DNA from: Chloroflexota bacterium
Lineage (GTDB): Bacteria; Chloroflexota; UBA11872
Assembly (NCBI GenBank): GCA_022824865.1
Contig: JAJDZD010000022.1
Span: 191,319-255,318, forward strand
DNA: 64,000 bases
Reading direction: 5' to 3'
Below, in pieces: positions 26,313 to 35,783 of this stretch; the stretch's first letter is position 1, and each line of letters begins with the position of its first letter. The position numbers were made by a program, and so were the translations under genes. Under the pieces are notes generated by a model. The model made no database searches. It was not told where the DNA came from and worked only from the letters and a program-made list of their open reading frames with translations.

Positions 26313-27089
26313 ATGGCCGTGACCATCGCCATCGCCAACCAGAAGGGCGGCGTTGGCAAGACCACCACCACGTCAAACCTTGCGTCCACCCTTGCGCGCG
26401 CCGGCTCTCGGTTGCTCGTAATCGACTGCGATCCGCAGTCCAATCTCACAAGCTCCTTCGGCGTCGAACGCGTGATGGACGCCACCCTGGCCGACGCCCT
26501 GCTGAATCGAGACGTCGACCTGCCGCGCTACCGGGTCAATGATCCTTCCGGTGGCACCGTGGACGTCGTACCGGCCTCGCCGGAGCTTGCCCGCGTGGAG
26601 ACCACCCTGCAGACCAAGCTGGGACGCGAACTGCGCCTGCGTGAGCACGTCCTTCGAGTGGACAAGGACTACGACTACATCCTTTTCGACACGCCGCCGT
26701 CACTCGGCGTGCTCACCATCAATGCCCTGGTCGCGGCCGAGTGGGTCATCATCCCGACCGAGGCCCGCTTCTTCTCGCTGCAAGGGCTACAGATGCTCAA
26801 TGAGAGCATCGAGGAAGTGACGTTCCTCAACCCACGCCTGAAAGTCCTGGGTATCGTCCTCAGCAAGTTCGACCGGCGGTTGCGTGAGGAGAAGACCGTG
26901 GCCGAATACCTTCGGGAGCGCTGGGGCGCCGGCGTTTTTGAATCAGACATTCCCACCAACAGCAAGATCCTGGAAGCCGCCAGCACGGGCGTCTCGATCT
27001 TCGCCGCCGGCAGCGCCAACCGCGGCGCCCGCCGCGCGGTCAAGGCCTACGAAACACTGGCGGCGGAGGTGCGTTCCCGTGCCGCCTAG
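26313..27089 (+). CDS. parA: ParA/Soj-family ATPase
   Basis: 258-aa deviant-Walker ATPase: KGGVGKTTT (residues 11-19) with the signature lysine, VIDCDPQSN, and FDTPPSLGVLTINAL for Walker B. A GGAGG site lies 6 nt before the ATG. No parB follows; instead the frame overlaps ftsZ by 11 nt, so the protein may position FtsZ or the nucleoid at division, as ParA relatives such as PomZ and MipZ do. Ordinary chromosome-segregation Soj with parB elsewhere remains possible. Confidence 0.9.
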   Translation: MAVTIAIANQKGGVGKTTTTSNLASTLARAGSRLLVIDCDPQSNLTSSFGVERVMDATLADALLNRDVDLPRYRVNDPSGGTVDVVPASPELARVETTLQTKLGRELRLREHVLRVDKDYDYILFDTPPSLGVLTINALVAAEWVIIPTEARFFSLQGLQMLNESIEEVTFLNPRLKVLGIVLSKFDRRLREEKTVAEYLRERWGAGVFESDIPTNSKILEAASTGVSIFAAGSANRGARRAVKAYETLAAEVRSRAA

Positions 27090-28263
27090 GGACGGCGGAG
27101 GGTTTGACCCCGACCGCATGGACGACCTGCGGCGACCGGACAACCTGGTGCCGCGCATCCTGCGCCAGGAGCCGGACCCCGGCTCGCGGAACGCGATTCC
27201 GGGCCTCACCGACATTCGCGTCATCGGCGTCGGCGGCGCCGGCAACAACGCCGTCAACCGCATGGTTGCCGCCGAGCTCGAGGGTGTGGAGTTCGTTGCC
27301 GTCAACACCGATGCCCAGGACCTGTCGGCATCCAACGCCCACCGTCGCCTCCTGATCGGTAGCCGAGCCACCGACCACCTGGGCTCCGGCGGCGATCCGC
27401 ACCTCGGCGAGCGTGCGGCCAGCGAGAGCAGCGACGAACTGGCCGACCTGGTTGATGGCGCCGACATGGTGTTCATTACCGCCGGCATGGGCGGCGGCAC
27501 CGGCACCGGCGCCACCCCAGTCCTGGCGGACCTCGCAATGGAAGCCGGCGCGCTCACCGTGGCGGTCGTCACCGTGCCCTTCACCTTCGAAGGCTCGCGG
27601 CGCGTTCAGGTCGCCAGTCACGGTCTCGCCGAACTGGAGAGTCGCGTGGACGCCCTCATCACGCTGCACAACAACAAGCTGCTGGAACACGCCAGCGCCG
27701 GCACCGCGTTCTCCGACGCCTTTCTGATGGCGGACGAAATGCTGCATCGCGGGGTGCAGGGCGTCACCGACCTGATTACCTCCACCGGCCTGGTCAACGT
27801 GGACTTTGCCGACGTGCGCTCGATCATGCGCGACTCCGGCACGGCCATGATGGGCGTGGGCGAAGCCGCCGGCGAAGAACGGGCGCTGCGCGCCGTACGT
27901 CAGGCCATGGAGAGCCCGCTGCTCGAGACCTCGATTGACGACGCACGCGGGGTACTCATCAACATCACCGCCTCGGACGACGTGGCCATCGCCGAAATCA
28001 ACGCCGCCGCCGAGCATGTCACCGCGGTCGCCGCCCCCGATGCCAACATCATCTTTGGCACCGTGGTCGACCCGCGCATGGGCCAGGCAATCCGGGTCAC
28101 GCTGATCGCCACCGGGTTCGAGGCCTCGCGCTCACCGGATGCTGCCCGGCCCGCAAGTGGCCAGCGCCCGGGCGCTCGTGCCACGCGCTCGGCGCGACGA
28201 GAAAGCCTGGCGGACGACGAGGTTGACGTGCCGGCCTTTCTGCGTCGGCGCTCGCCGTCCTAA
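27079..28263 (+). CDS. ftsZ: Cell division protein FtsZ
   Basis: 394-aa tubulin-like GTPase forming the Z-ring. IRVIGVGGAGNNAVNRM, the GTP signature GMGGGTGTG (about residue 136), VPFTFEG, the T7 synergy loop NVDFADVR, and a C-terminal peptide EVDVPAFLRRR that binds partners such as SepF/FtsA. GTG 27079 is preferred: GGAGGT lies 8 nt upstream, inside parA; ATG 27118 has poor spacing. The linker is short. No ftsA, ftsQ or mur genes adjoin, unlike the classical dcw cluster. Confidence 0.95.
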   Translation: MPPRDGGGFDPDRMDDLRRPDNLVPRILRQEPDPGSRNAIPGLTDIRVIGVGGAGNNAVNRMVAAELEGVEFVAVNTDAQDLSASNAHRRLLIGSRATDHLGSGGDPHLGERAASESSDELADLVDGADMVFITAGMGGGTGTGATPVLADLAMEAGALTVAVVTVPFTFEGSRRVQVASHGLAELESRVDALITLHNNKLLEHASAGTAFSDAFLMADEMLHRGVQGVTDLITSTGLVNVDFADVRSIMRDSGTAMMGVGEAAGEERALRAVRQAMESPLLETSIDDARGVLINITASDDVAIAEINAAAEHVTAVAAPDANIIFGTVVDPRMGQAIRVTLIATGFEASRSPDAARPASGQRPGARATRSARRESLADDEVDVPAFLRRRSPS

Positions 28264-28317
28264 GCTCTTCGCGCAGGGGCGCCGCGACCTGACCGCGGCG
28301 GACGGAAGGGCCGACGC

Positions 28318-30348
28318 GTGACCCAGGTTCGAAACGGGACTGAACAGGGCCGGCAATTCGCCCGCTGGCTGGCGGATCAGGCCGACGCCGGGCTGGACGT
28401 TTCCATGCTGGACGCCGGCCGACTCCTCCTGCAGTTGCGCGCCAACCGCGCATTCCTCAGGCACATCGAGAGCGTCGGCACCACGGTGGCCGAGCGCGGC
28501 GGCTCCCTTTCGGGCCTGCTGGCCACCGCCCTCGAACGCATGGGCGCGCTGGGCGCCGCGGTGTTGCGCGATGCGCCGCCATCGCAGCACGAGGCGGTTG
28601 TCGACCAACTCGTCCAGCTGCAGACAGCCGCCGTCCAGGCTCTCGTACGCGGGTACGACGCCATCGTTCCCATCAACGCCACGCCCACCGAGCGCGAACG
28701 TCTGCTCGACAACACGGTCCGCGCCCTGGACCGGATCAACAGCGTCATCAACTCGTCGTTGGAACTGAACGAGGTCCTATTGGCCACCGTCGAGTCCGTC
28801 TCGGATCACCTGGACGTCGCCGAGGTCACCATTTACCTCTACGACGAGGCCATCGACCGCCTGATTCTCAGCGCCACCCGCGCCTTCAACCCTGAGGCCG
28901 TCGGCCAGACGACGCTCGCCCTCGGCGAGGGCATCATCGGCTGGGCGGCCCAGGTGGGTCAGCCGGTCGCCGTGCGCGACGCCTGGAGCGATCCGCGCTT
29001 CAAGTACGTCCCCGGCCTCGGCGAGGAAGACCTGCGCAGCTTCCTCGTCGTTCCCATCGTGCTCTTCACGGTCGAACGCCTCATCGGTGTCCTCAGCATG
29101 GCCAGCCCGGAGTTTCGCGACTTCACCGACGAGGAAGCCCGCTTCGCCGAGATCACCGCCGGGCAGCTCGCCATCGCCGTGGAAAACGCCCGCCTCCACG
29201 GGCAGACCGACGACGCCCTGCACGGCAAGATCGAACAGCTCACCACCGTCCAGAACCTTGCGCGCACGCTCACAACCGACCTTGAACCCGGTTCCGTTCT
29301 GACCCAGATCGCCCAATCCGCCGCCCACCTCATCGGCGTTGACAAGGCCGCCATCTGGCAGCTGGACGAGGACGGTAAGCGCATGCGCATCGTCGCTTCC
29401 CACAACCTGGGCGACGCCTACCGCCGGCACACCCTGGGCATCGGCGACGGCGTGGTCGGCCGGGCCGTCGCCACCCGGGCGCCGGTAGTTGTCAATGACG
29501 CGCTGAACGACGCACGCCTGGTCGCCACCCGTGAGTTGATCGCGACTGAGGGCTACGGTGCCCTGTTCAGCGTGCCGCTGATCCTGCGTGACCGGGCTGT
29601 CGGCGCCATCAGCCTCTACAGCCCCGCTCCCAACGAATACACCCAGGAACAGGTGGACCTGGCCTTCACCTTCGCCAACCACGCGGCTATCGCCATCGAG
29701 AACGCCCGGCTCTTCGAGGAAGTGCGGCAGGGGCTGGAGACCAAATCCATCCTGCTCCAGGAGATGCACCACCGCGTCAAGAACAACATGCAGACCATCG
29801 CGTCCCTACTCGAGATGCAAGCGCGCCGCACTGAGACTCAGGAAGCCTCCACCCTCCTCAAGCTCAGCGCCGGCCGCATCGGCGGCATGGCCCGCGTTCA
29901 CGACCTGCTCTCACAGGACGCCATCGGCCAGACCACGGTGCACCAGATCATCGACTCGATGGCCGACATGCTGCGCGGCGATCTGAACGCCAGCGGCCGT
30001 CGCATCGATATCACCGTTGACGCGCGGCCCGGTCGCATCCAATCCGAAAAGGCCACCGTATTCGCGCTGGTGATTAACGAACTGCTGTGGAATGCCGTGG
30101 AGCATGGCATGGCGGGGCGCACGACTGGCCACATCCACGTTGATGCGTCAGCGCACAACGGCCGCCTGGCCATTTCCATTGAGGACGACGGCATCGGTCT
30201 GCCGGACGGCTTCAGCCTCATGCGTGACCAAGGCCTCGGCCTCACCATCGTGCGCAATCTGGTTGAACGAAATCTCGACGGCGCTTTTGACATCACCCCT
30301 CGAAAGGACGCGCAGGGCGCCGTGGCGACCCTGCGCTTTCGGCCTTAG
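28318..30348 (+). CDS. Sensor histidine kinase, GAF-GAF-HisKA_2-HATPase
   Basis: 676-aa soluble kinase with no membrane segment or signal peptide. A helical N-terminal region of about 140 residues is followed by GAF 1 (about 150-300), GAF 2 (about 325-465), a HisKA_2 H-box LLQEMHHRVKNNMQTIASLLEMQ (phospho-His about 483) and an HATPase with the N-box NELLWNAVEHG and G-box DDGIGLPDG. This type phosphorylates partner response regulators and often reads redox, light or small ligands through GAF. No response regulator gene adjoins. GTG start 54 nt after ftsZ, probably co-transcribed. Confidence 0.88.
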   Translation: MTQVRNGTEQGRQFARWLADQADAGLDVSMLDAGRLLLQLRANRAFLRHIESVGTTVAERGGSLSGLLATALERMGALGAAVLRDAPPSQHEAVVDQLVQLQTAAVQALVRGYDAIVPINATPTERERLLDNTVRALDRINSVINSSLELNEVLLATVESVSDHLDVAEVTIYLYDEAIDRLILSATRAFNPEAVGQTTLALGEGIIGWAAQVGQPVAVRDAWSDPRFKYVPGLGEEDLRSFLVVPIVLFTVERLIGVLSMASPEFRDFTDEEARFAEITAGQLAIAVENARLHGQTDDALHGKIEQLTTVQNLARTLTTDLEPGSVLTQIAQSAAHLIGVDKAAIWQLDEDGKRMRIVASHNLGDAYRRHTLGIGDGVVGRAVATRAPVVVNDALNDARLVATRELIATEGYGALFSVPLILRDRAVGAISLYSPAPNEYTQEQVDLAFTFANHAAIAIENARLFEEVRQGLETKSILLQEMHHRVKNNMQTIASLLEMQARRTETQEASTLLKLSAGRIGGMARVHDLLSQDAIGQTTVHQIIDSMADMLRGDLNASGRRIDITVDARPGRIQSEKATVFALVINELLWNAVEHGMAGRTTGHIHVDASAHNGRLAISIEDDGIGLPDGFSLMRDQGLGLTIVRNLVERNLDGAFDITPRKDAQGAVATLRFRP

Positions 30349-31253
30349 GTCCCCGCTGCCGGATCGCGCTCGGCGCGCCCGAATACGACCACCGCGATCA
30401 CTCCGGCCAGCGCCAGCAGCGCGCCCAATACGGCGCTTGGGCCCGGAATCTCGCCGTAGAGCAGCGCGCCCAGGATCACGCCGCCGGTTACCTCCTGGGT
30501 TGTAATCACGTTTGGAATCGTCGCCCGAGCCCGCCGCAGCGCCGCATTCAGCAGCGTGTGACCCAGCCCCAGCGGCACCAGGCCCAGGATGGCAATCGCC
30601 ACGATGCGCCCTCCGTCGTAGGCCCCTGCGTCAAACGAGACGACCGCATACGGAAGCGCCAGCAGCGCCGCCCATCCGTACACCGCGAATACATACGCCG
30701 GCAGCGGCATCGCCCCGCGGTAGTAGCGCCCCGCCAGCACGTACGCCGCCAACGCCGCACCCGATCCGGCCGCCGCCAGGTCTCCGCCCAGCGTGGCCCC
30801 GCTCTCGGCCGGCTCGAATCCGACCAGGATCGCAATCCCAGCCACCGCCGCCAGCACGCCGACGACCTGCATGGCTCGCGGCGGCTCCCGCAGGATCACC
30901 GCCGACCCCAGCGCCACCAACGCCGGCGACCCGTACACCAGCGCCAACGTGTGCGCCGTGGTGGTTGTCTGCGCCGCCAGCGTGAACAGCAGGAAATGCG
31001 CGTAGAGCGTCGCCCCGAGGATGGCTGTGCGCCGCTCGCGAATGTGCGCCAGCGAGACGCCGGAAATCCGGGCCAGCCCATACGCCACCAGCGTCGCCAG
31101 TCCCAGCCGCCACAACGTCACTTCCGCGGCGCTCACCGGCGCGGCCAAACGTGAAAGCGGCGCGCCCAACGAAAACGCCGCCGCTGCCGCCGCGCTCAAA
31201 ACAACGGCGCGGCGCGTGCTCGACGTCAGTGCGTCGGCCCCTCGCCCAGCCAC
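30345..31253 (-). CDS. EamA/DMT-family transporter
   Basis: About 300-aa drug/metabolite transporter with ten predicted membrane helices in two EamA repeats (…FSLGAPLSRLAAPVSAAEVTLWRLGLA… and …YVLAGRYYRGAMPLPAYVFAVYGWAALLAL…). Substrate unknown. The start is unsettled: GTG 31253 lies inside hemB, while a CTG at 31230 overlaps the hemB TGA as CTGA and gives a tidy N-terminus (TSSTRRAVVLS). The frame stays open far upstream, but that part is hemB in another frame. Convergent overlap of 4 nt with the kinase gene. Confidence 0.8.
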   Translation of the reverse strand: MAGRGADALTSSTRRAVVLSAAAAAAFSLGAPLSRLAAPVSAAEVTLWRLGLATLVAYGLARISGVSLAHIRERRTAILGATLYAHFLLFTLAAQTTTTAHTLALVYGSPALVALGSAVILREPPRAMQVVGVLAAVAGIAILVGFEPAESGATLGGDLAAAGSGAALAAYVLAGRYYRGAMPLPAYVFAVYGWAALLALPYAVVSFDAGAYDGGRIVAIAILGLVPLGLGHTLLNAALRRARATIPNVITTQEVTGGVILGALLYGEIPGPSAVLGALLALAGVIAVVVFGRAERDPAAGT

Positions 31254-32251
31254 CGCGCCGCCTCGGGCGCCCAGTACGTGATTATGATGTCCGCCCCCGC
31301 CCGCGCCACCGCCGTCAGCGCCTCCATCGCCGCCGCGCGTTCGTCCAGCCAGCCCCGCTCGGCCGCCGCCTTGATTGCCGCGAACTCGCCGCTCACCAGG
31401 TAGGCCGCCAACGGCGCGTCGTACTCGGCCCGCACTCGCGCAATGACGTCCAGGTAGGTCAGCGCGGGCTTGACCATCACGATGTCCGCGCCCTCCTCCA
31501 GGTCCAGTCCAACCTCGCGCAGTGCCTCGCGCGCGTTGCCGGGATCCATCTGGTAGCCGCGACGGTCTCCGAATGCCGGGGCCGAACCTGACGCCTCCCT
31601 GAACGGCCCGTAAAAGGCGCTGGCGTACTTGGCGGCATACGCCATGATCGCCGTCTCGCTGAATCCCTCCGCGTCCAGCACCGACCGGATCGCGCCAACC
31701 CGCCCATCCATCATGTCCGAGGGCGCCACTACGTCCGCCCCTGCCTGGGCATGCGAAAGCGCCACCTCCGTGATTCGCTCCACCGACGCGTCGTTGTCGA
31801 TGGTCTGGCCATGCAGCACGCCGCAATGCCCGTGATCCGTATACGCACACAGGCAGACGTCCGTAAACACCACCAAATCCGGAGCCGCCGCTTTGATTTC
31901 GCCAATCGCCTGCTGCACCGCCCCGTCAGACGCTGAAGCCTCATCGCCCACCGGCGACTTCACCGCCGCCTGCCCGAACAGCAGCACGCCCTGAATCCCG
32001 GCGTCCGCTACCGCACCTGCCGCCGCGCCGACCCGGTCCACCGATCGCTGCATCTGCCCCGGCAACGAGCCAATCTCGATCTCCACGCCCGCGCCCGGTA
32101 CCACGAACATCGGATACAGCAACTGATCCACCGACAGCCGCGTCTCCCGCACCAACCGGCGTAAGCCCGCCTGCTGACGTAGTCGTCGGGGTCGCGGCGC
32201 GCTCGCCTGGTCAGCGGCCATTCGCGGCCCAATCAGCCGTTCGCGCACCAC
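31226..32251 (-). CDS. hemB: Delta-aminolevulinic acid dehydratase (porphobilinogen synthase)
   Basis: 341-aa enzyme condensing two 5-aminolevulinates to porphobilinogen. The zinc-type metal site DVCLCAYTDHGHCG is intact, and both Schiff-base lysines are present (AKYASAFYGPFR and MVKPALTYLD). It supplies HemC, encoded with the sulfur operon 8 kb away. hemA is not in the window. GTG start at 32251; followed directly by the EamA transporter. Confidence 0.95.
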   Translation of the reverse strand: MVRERLIGPRMAADQASAPRPRRLRQQAGLRRLVRETRLSVDQLLYPMFVVPGAGVEIEIGSLPGQMQRSVDRVGAAAGAVADAGIQGVLLFGQAAVKSPVGDEASASDGAVQQAIGEIKAAAPDLVVFTDVCLCAYTDHGHCGVLHGQTIDNDASVERITEVALSHAQAGADVVAPSDMMDGRVGAIRSVLDAEGFSETAIMAYAAKYASAFYGPFREASGSAPAFGDRRGYQMDPGNAREALREVGLDLEEGADIVMVKPALTYLDVIARVRAEYDAPLAAYLVSGEFAAIKAAAERGWLDERAAAMEALTAVARAGADIIITYWAPEAARWLGEGPTH

Positions 32252-32440
32252 CTCACGACCTCCAGCGACCGAACGTCATTCTAAGTGCGGTTCCTGCCAG
32301 GCATCCGCAAGGCCGGGTCGAGCCGTCCGTTAGCGTACGTGGACACACCGCGGCCCCCCTCAGGTGCCGAACGCCCGATAGGCACTGTACGTGAGCATGT
32401 GCCTACCATTGCTCGCGCTGCGCATCCCGTAGGGCCGACG

Positions 32441-35400
32441 GTGCCGATTCACAGAGTGCTGGGGGCGAGGCGACGACGGTCGTTAGGTCTCGTTGCGCTT
32501 GCGTACGCCGCCAACACGTTGGCGTTGGGCGCTGCTCTCGTTGGTCTGCTGGCAGCTTGCGGTCCGTCTGACCTCGAAGCATCGACGCGCCAACTCGGCG
32601 ATACCTATACCTCGCGGCTGGCTGCGGCCGCGCCTCCGACAGCCGGGATCGAGTCGCCGTCCCCAAGCATCCCCGCTCCCGCGACGTCACCCGGCTCGGC
32701 CCCAACTCCCGCGGCGCGAGCGACTCCAGCCCTGACTCCGAAGGCCACGCTGACGCCCGAGTCGGTGGCTCGTGAAGCCTCGGCCGCGGACCGCGCGACG
32801 CTGACTGCGTTCTACCGCGCCACCGGCGGACCCAACTGGACGAACCGGCGCCATTGGCTCAGCGACAGGCCCATTGGCGAGTGGTTTGGCGTGACGGTCG
32901 ATGCCCAGGGCCGCGTTATTCGGTTAGTCCTGGACGCGAACGGGCTTAACGGGTCCATTCCAGCCACGCTCGGAGACCTCGACACCCTCCGAACGCTGAG
33001 TCTTCGTGAGAATCAACTGCGGGGTGGGATCCCCGCTGCGCTGGGAACGCTCAGCAGGTTGAGGGATCTGGATCTTGCTTCGAATCACCTCAGCGGATCG
33101 ATTCCGGCGGCGATTGCCGGCTTGTCCGCCCTGGTGGTCCTGAATCTTGACCACAACAAGCTGCGAGGTGAGATCCCGCCCGGACTGGGACGCCTCGCCA
33201 ACCTGGAATGGCTGGTCCTCAACCGCAACGGATTTCAGGGTGAGATTCCAGCCGAACTTGGCAATCTCGCCAACTTGCGGGGTCTGAGCCTTTACCGCAA
33301 TCGGCTTGAGGGCGTGATTCCGCCGGCGCTTTCAGGCCTGTCCAACCTGGAGAGCCTCAATCTGCATGCCAACCGGTTGCGAGGTTCAATCCCGCCGTGG
33401 ATCGGGCGGCTCAAGAACCTCACGACCCTGGAGCTCAGCGCGAATGGCCTGCGGGGGGAGATTCCGCCCGAGCTAGGTCGACTGGTAAACCTGGAACGCC
33501 TGGGGCTCGGTGAGAACGAGTTGCGCGGTGCAATTCCGAATGAACTCGCGGCGCTGAAACAGCTGCAGATTCTTGGGCTGTACGTCAACAAACTTGAGGG
33601 GGAGGTCCCCGCATGGCTGGCCGATCTCAGCCAACTGACCCTGCTGAACCTGCGGACAAATCAGCTGCGGGGCCGCATTCCCCCCGAGCTTGGCCGCCTC
33701 GTCAATTTGCGGCACTTGAATCTTGGATGGAATCGGCTGCAGGGCCCGATTCCGCCGGCGCTTGCCACATTGCCCAGGCTCGAGAAGCTGGGACTTGCGG
33801 GCAACTCGCTGACTGGCTGTATCCCCACGCCGCTACGCGAGGTCGCCGAGCACAACCTGGGCGAGCTGGCGCTGCCCTATTGCGACGCCCTGCGCCCGGA
33901 ACCGTCGGCCGCTGAATCCGTCGACGACCGGAACTCCCTCATTGCCTTCTACAACGCCCTGGACGGCGCCGCCTGGACGAACGACGACGGCTGGCTGAGC
34001 GATGCGCCCATCAGTGAGTGGTATGGCGTCCTTACCGACGACGATGGCCGCGTGGCCGTGCTTAGTCTTCCCGAGAACGGGCTGCGAGGCCGGATCCCGT
34101 CGGCGTTGGGCAGCTTGACCGGGCTGCTGGCCCTCTATTTGGGCGGCAACCAGCTGCAGGGCCCGATTCCGCCGGAAGTCGGTCAGCTCGTCAACCTGCA
34201 GCAACTCGTGCTTCGGCAGAACCAGCTGGACGGTGCAATCCCACCTGAACTCAGCCAGCTCACACAGCTGGAAACCCTGTATCTCTGGGAGAACCAGTTG
34301 ACCGGGCCAGTGCCAGCCTGGCTGGGCAACCTCACCAGCCTCAAAAAGCTCTCGCTCTCACAGAACCAGCTTGAAGGCGGGATCCCACCGGAGCTGGCCA
34401 ATCTGACGGACCTGGAGTGGCTGTGGCTGGGCGACAACCGGCTGCAGGGGAGCATTCCGGGCTTCCTGGGCCAGCTCACAAAGCTCACCGTGTTGGCGCT
34501 GGGTGGGAATGAATTCGCCGGTGAGATTCCGTCGGAACTTGCCGCCCTCAGGGAGCTGGAGTGGCTCTACCTCCAGCACAACCAGTTGGACGGCGCGTTG
34601 CCGGCGTGGCTGGGAGAACTGCCCAACCTTGAACGGCTGTGGCTGGACGGGAACGAATTGCGAGGTGCGATTCCGTCAGCGTGGGGCCAGCTGCGGACCC
34701 TCGTCTGGTTGACGCTCAGCGGCAATCCGCTGACCGGCTGCATACCCGAGGAGCTGCGCAGCGCTCCGGAAACCGACCTGGTGGAGCTGGATCTTGCCTT
34801 TTGCGACGAGGTCACCTCAGCCCCCCGGCGAACGACCGGAGCGACGGATCGAGACGCTCTGATCGCCTTTTACAACGCCACGGGCGGCCCTGGCTGGAAG
34901 AACAACGACAAATGGCTCAGCGAGGCGCCGTTCGGCGAGTGGCATGGCGTCAAGACCGACGACAACGGCCGGGTCGTGTGGCTGGATATGATCGACAACG
35001 GCTTGGTGGGCGTACTCCCGGCCGCAATCGGCAACCTCAGCTACCTCGAGTCGCTGAACCTGCATCACAATCAGTTGCACGGAGAACTTCCGCCGGAACT
35101 GGGCAATCTCAGCAGGCTGCAGTGGCTGGCACTCAGCGAAAACCGCTTTGAGGGTGAGCTTCCGTCGGCCCTCGCTCGGCTTACCTTTCTTCAGGGACTC
35201 ACCCTGCACGACAACGTGATGCGCGGCGAGATACCGGCCTGGCTGGGCGAGCTCGCCTACCTGAAGTGGTTGATTCTCAGCGATAACGATCTGGAAGGAG
35301 AGATCCCAACCGTTCTTGGCGACCTAGCCAACCTTGACGCGCTGATCCTCTTCTCAAACCGGTTGCACGGCACGCTTCCGGCCTCGCTCGGGCACCTGGC

Positions 35401-35590
35401 CAAGCTGACCGTGCTCAACCTTGGCGACAATCAACTCGCCGGCGAGATTCCAGCCGAACTGGAGCAGCTACCAAATCTCGAAGTGCTGATCCTTGGCGCG
35501 AACGACTTCAGCGGCTGTGTACCGCACAAGCTCTTCGACGTCCCGGAACATGATCTGGACGAGCTTGGGCTGTCGTCCTGCGGGCAATGA
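32441..35590 (+). CDS. Large leucine-rich-repeat lipoprotein, three LRR cassettes
   Basis: 1049-aa predicted lipoprotein. From GTG 32441, basic residues, a hydrophobic stretch and the lipobox LLAAC (about residues 39-43) precede a Thr/Ser/Pro-rich linker. Three cassettes follow at about 116-482, 492-788 and 800-1049. Each opens with a cap of the form DRxxLxAFYNATGGPxWxNNxxWLSxxPxxEWxGV, runs through plant-type LRRs (LxxLxLxxNxLxGxIPxxLG) and closes with a paired-Cys cap (GCIP…C). Such surfaces bind proteins or glycans; an adhesion or receptor role is inference. GTG 32285 would add 52 residues before the signal and is less likely. Divergent from hemB. Confidence 0.85.
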   Translation: MPIHRVLGARRRRSLGLVALAYAANTLALGAALVGLLAACGPSDLEASTRQLGDTYTSRLAAAAPPTAGIESPSPSIPAPATSPGSAPTPAARATPALTPKATLTPESVAREASAADRATLTAFYRATGGPNWTNRRHWLSDRPIGEWFGVTVDAQGRVIRLVLDANGLNGSIPATLGDLDTLRTLSLRENQLRGGIPAALGTLSRLRDLDLASNHLSGSIPAAIAGLSALVVLNLDHNKLRGEIPPGLGRLANLEWLVLNRNGFQGEIPAELGNLANLRGLSLYRNRLEGVIPPALSGLSNLESLNLHANRLRGSIPPWIGRLKNLTTLELSANGLRGEIPPELGRLVNLERLGLGENELRGAIPNELAALKQLQILGLYVNKLEGEVPAWLADLSQLTLLNLRTNQLRGRIPPELGRLVNLRHLNLGWNRLQGPIPPALATLPRLEKLGLAGNSLTGCIPTPLREVAEHNLGELALPYCDALRPEPSAAESVDDRNSLIAFYNALDGAAWTNDDGWLSDAPISEWYGVLTDDDGRVAVLSLPENGLRGRIPSALGSLTGLLALYLGGNQLQGPIPPEVGQLVNLQQLVLRQNQLDGAIPPELSQLTQLETLYLWENQLTGPVPAWLGNLTSLKKLSLSQNQLEGGIPPELANLTDLEWLWLGDNRLQGSIPGFLGQLTKLTVLALGGNEFAGEIPSELAALRELEWLYLQHNQLDGALPAWLGELPNLERLWLDGNELRGAIPSAWGQLRTLVWLTLSGNPLTGCIPEELRSAPETDLVELDLAFCDEVTSAPRRTTGATDRDALIAFYNATGGPGWKNNDKWLSEAPFGEWHGVKTDDNGRVVWLDMIDNGLVGVLPAAIGNLSYLESLNLHHNQLHGELPPELGNLSRLQWLALSENRFEGELPSALARLTFLQGLTLHDNVMRGEIPAWLGELAYLKWLILSDNDLEGEIPTVLGDLANLDALILFSNRLHGTLPASLGHLAKLTVLNLGDNQLAGEIPAELEQLPNLEVLILGANDFSGCVPHKLFDVPEHDLDELGLSSCGQ

Positions 35591-35783
35591 GCGCGCCTCG
35601 GCAGCGAATCATAGGACTGCGACCAGCCGACGCACCCCCGCGCCCGTTTGCCGTTCGCTCTCTGCAGTCGCCGGCAGTCCGCCGCGATCGCCACCGGCAG
35701 CACTCGTTTCGCATCCGAATCTGCATGGTCTCGGACGTATCCCCTGATCGGCTGCCGCCCACGGGCTTGATCAGGGGGACACC

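Noticed and set aside
31254..31850. Upstream extension of the EamA frame to about 500 residues
   Set aside because: The extra part is Gly-rich, lacks membrane helices and coincides with hemB in another frame.
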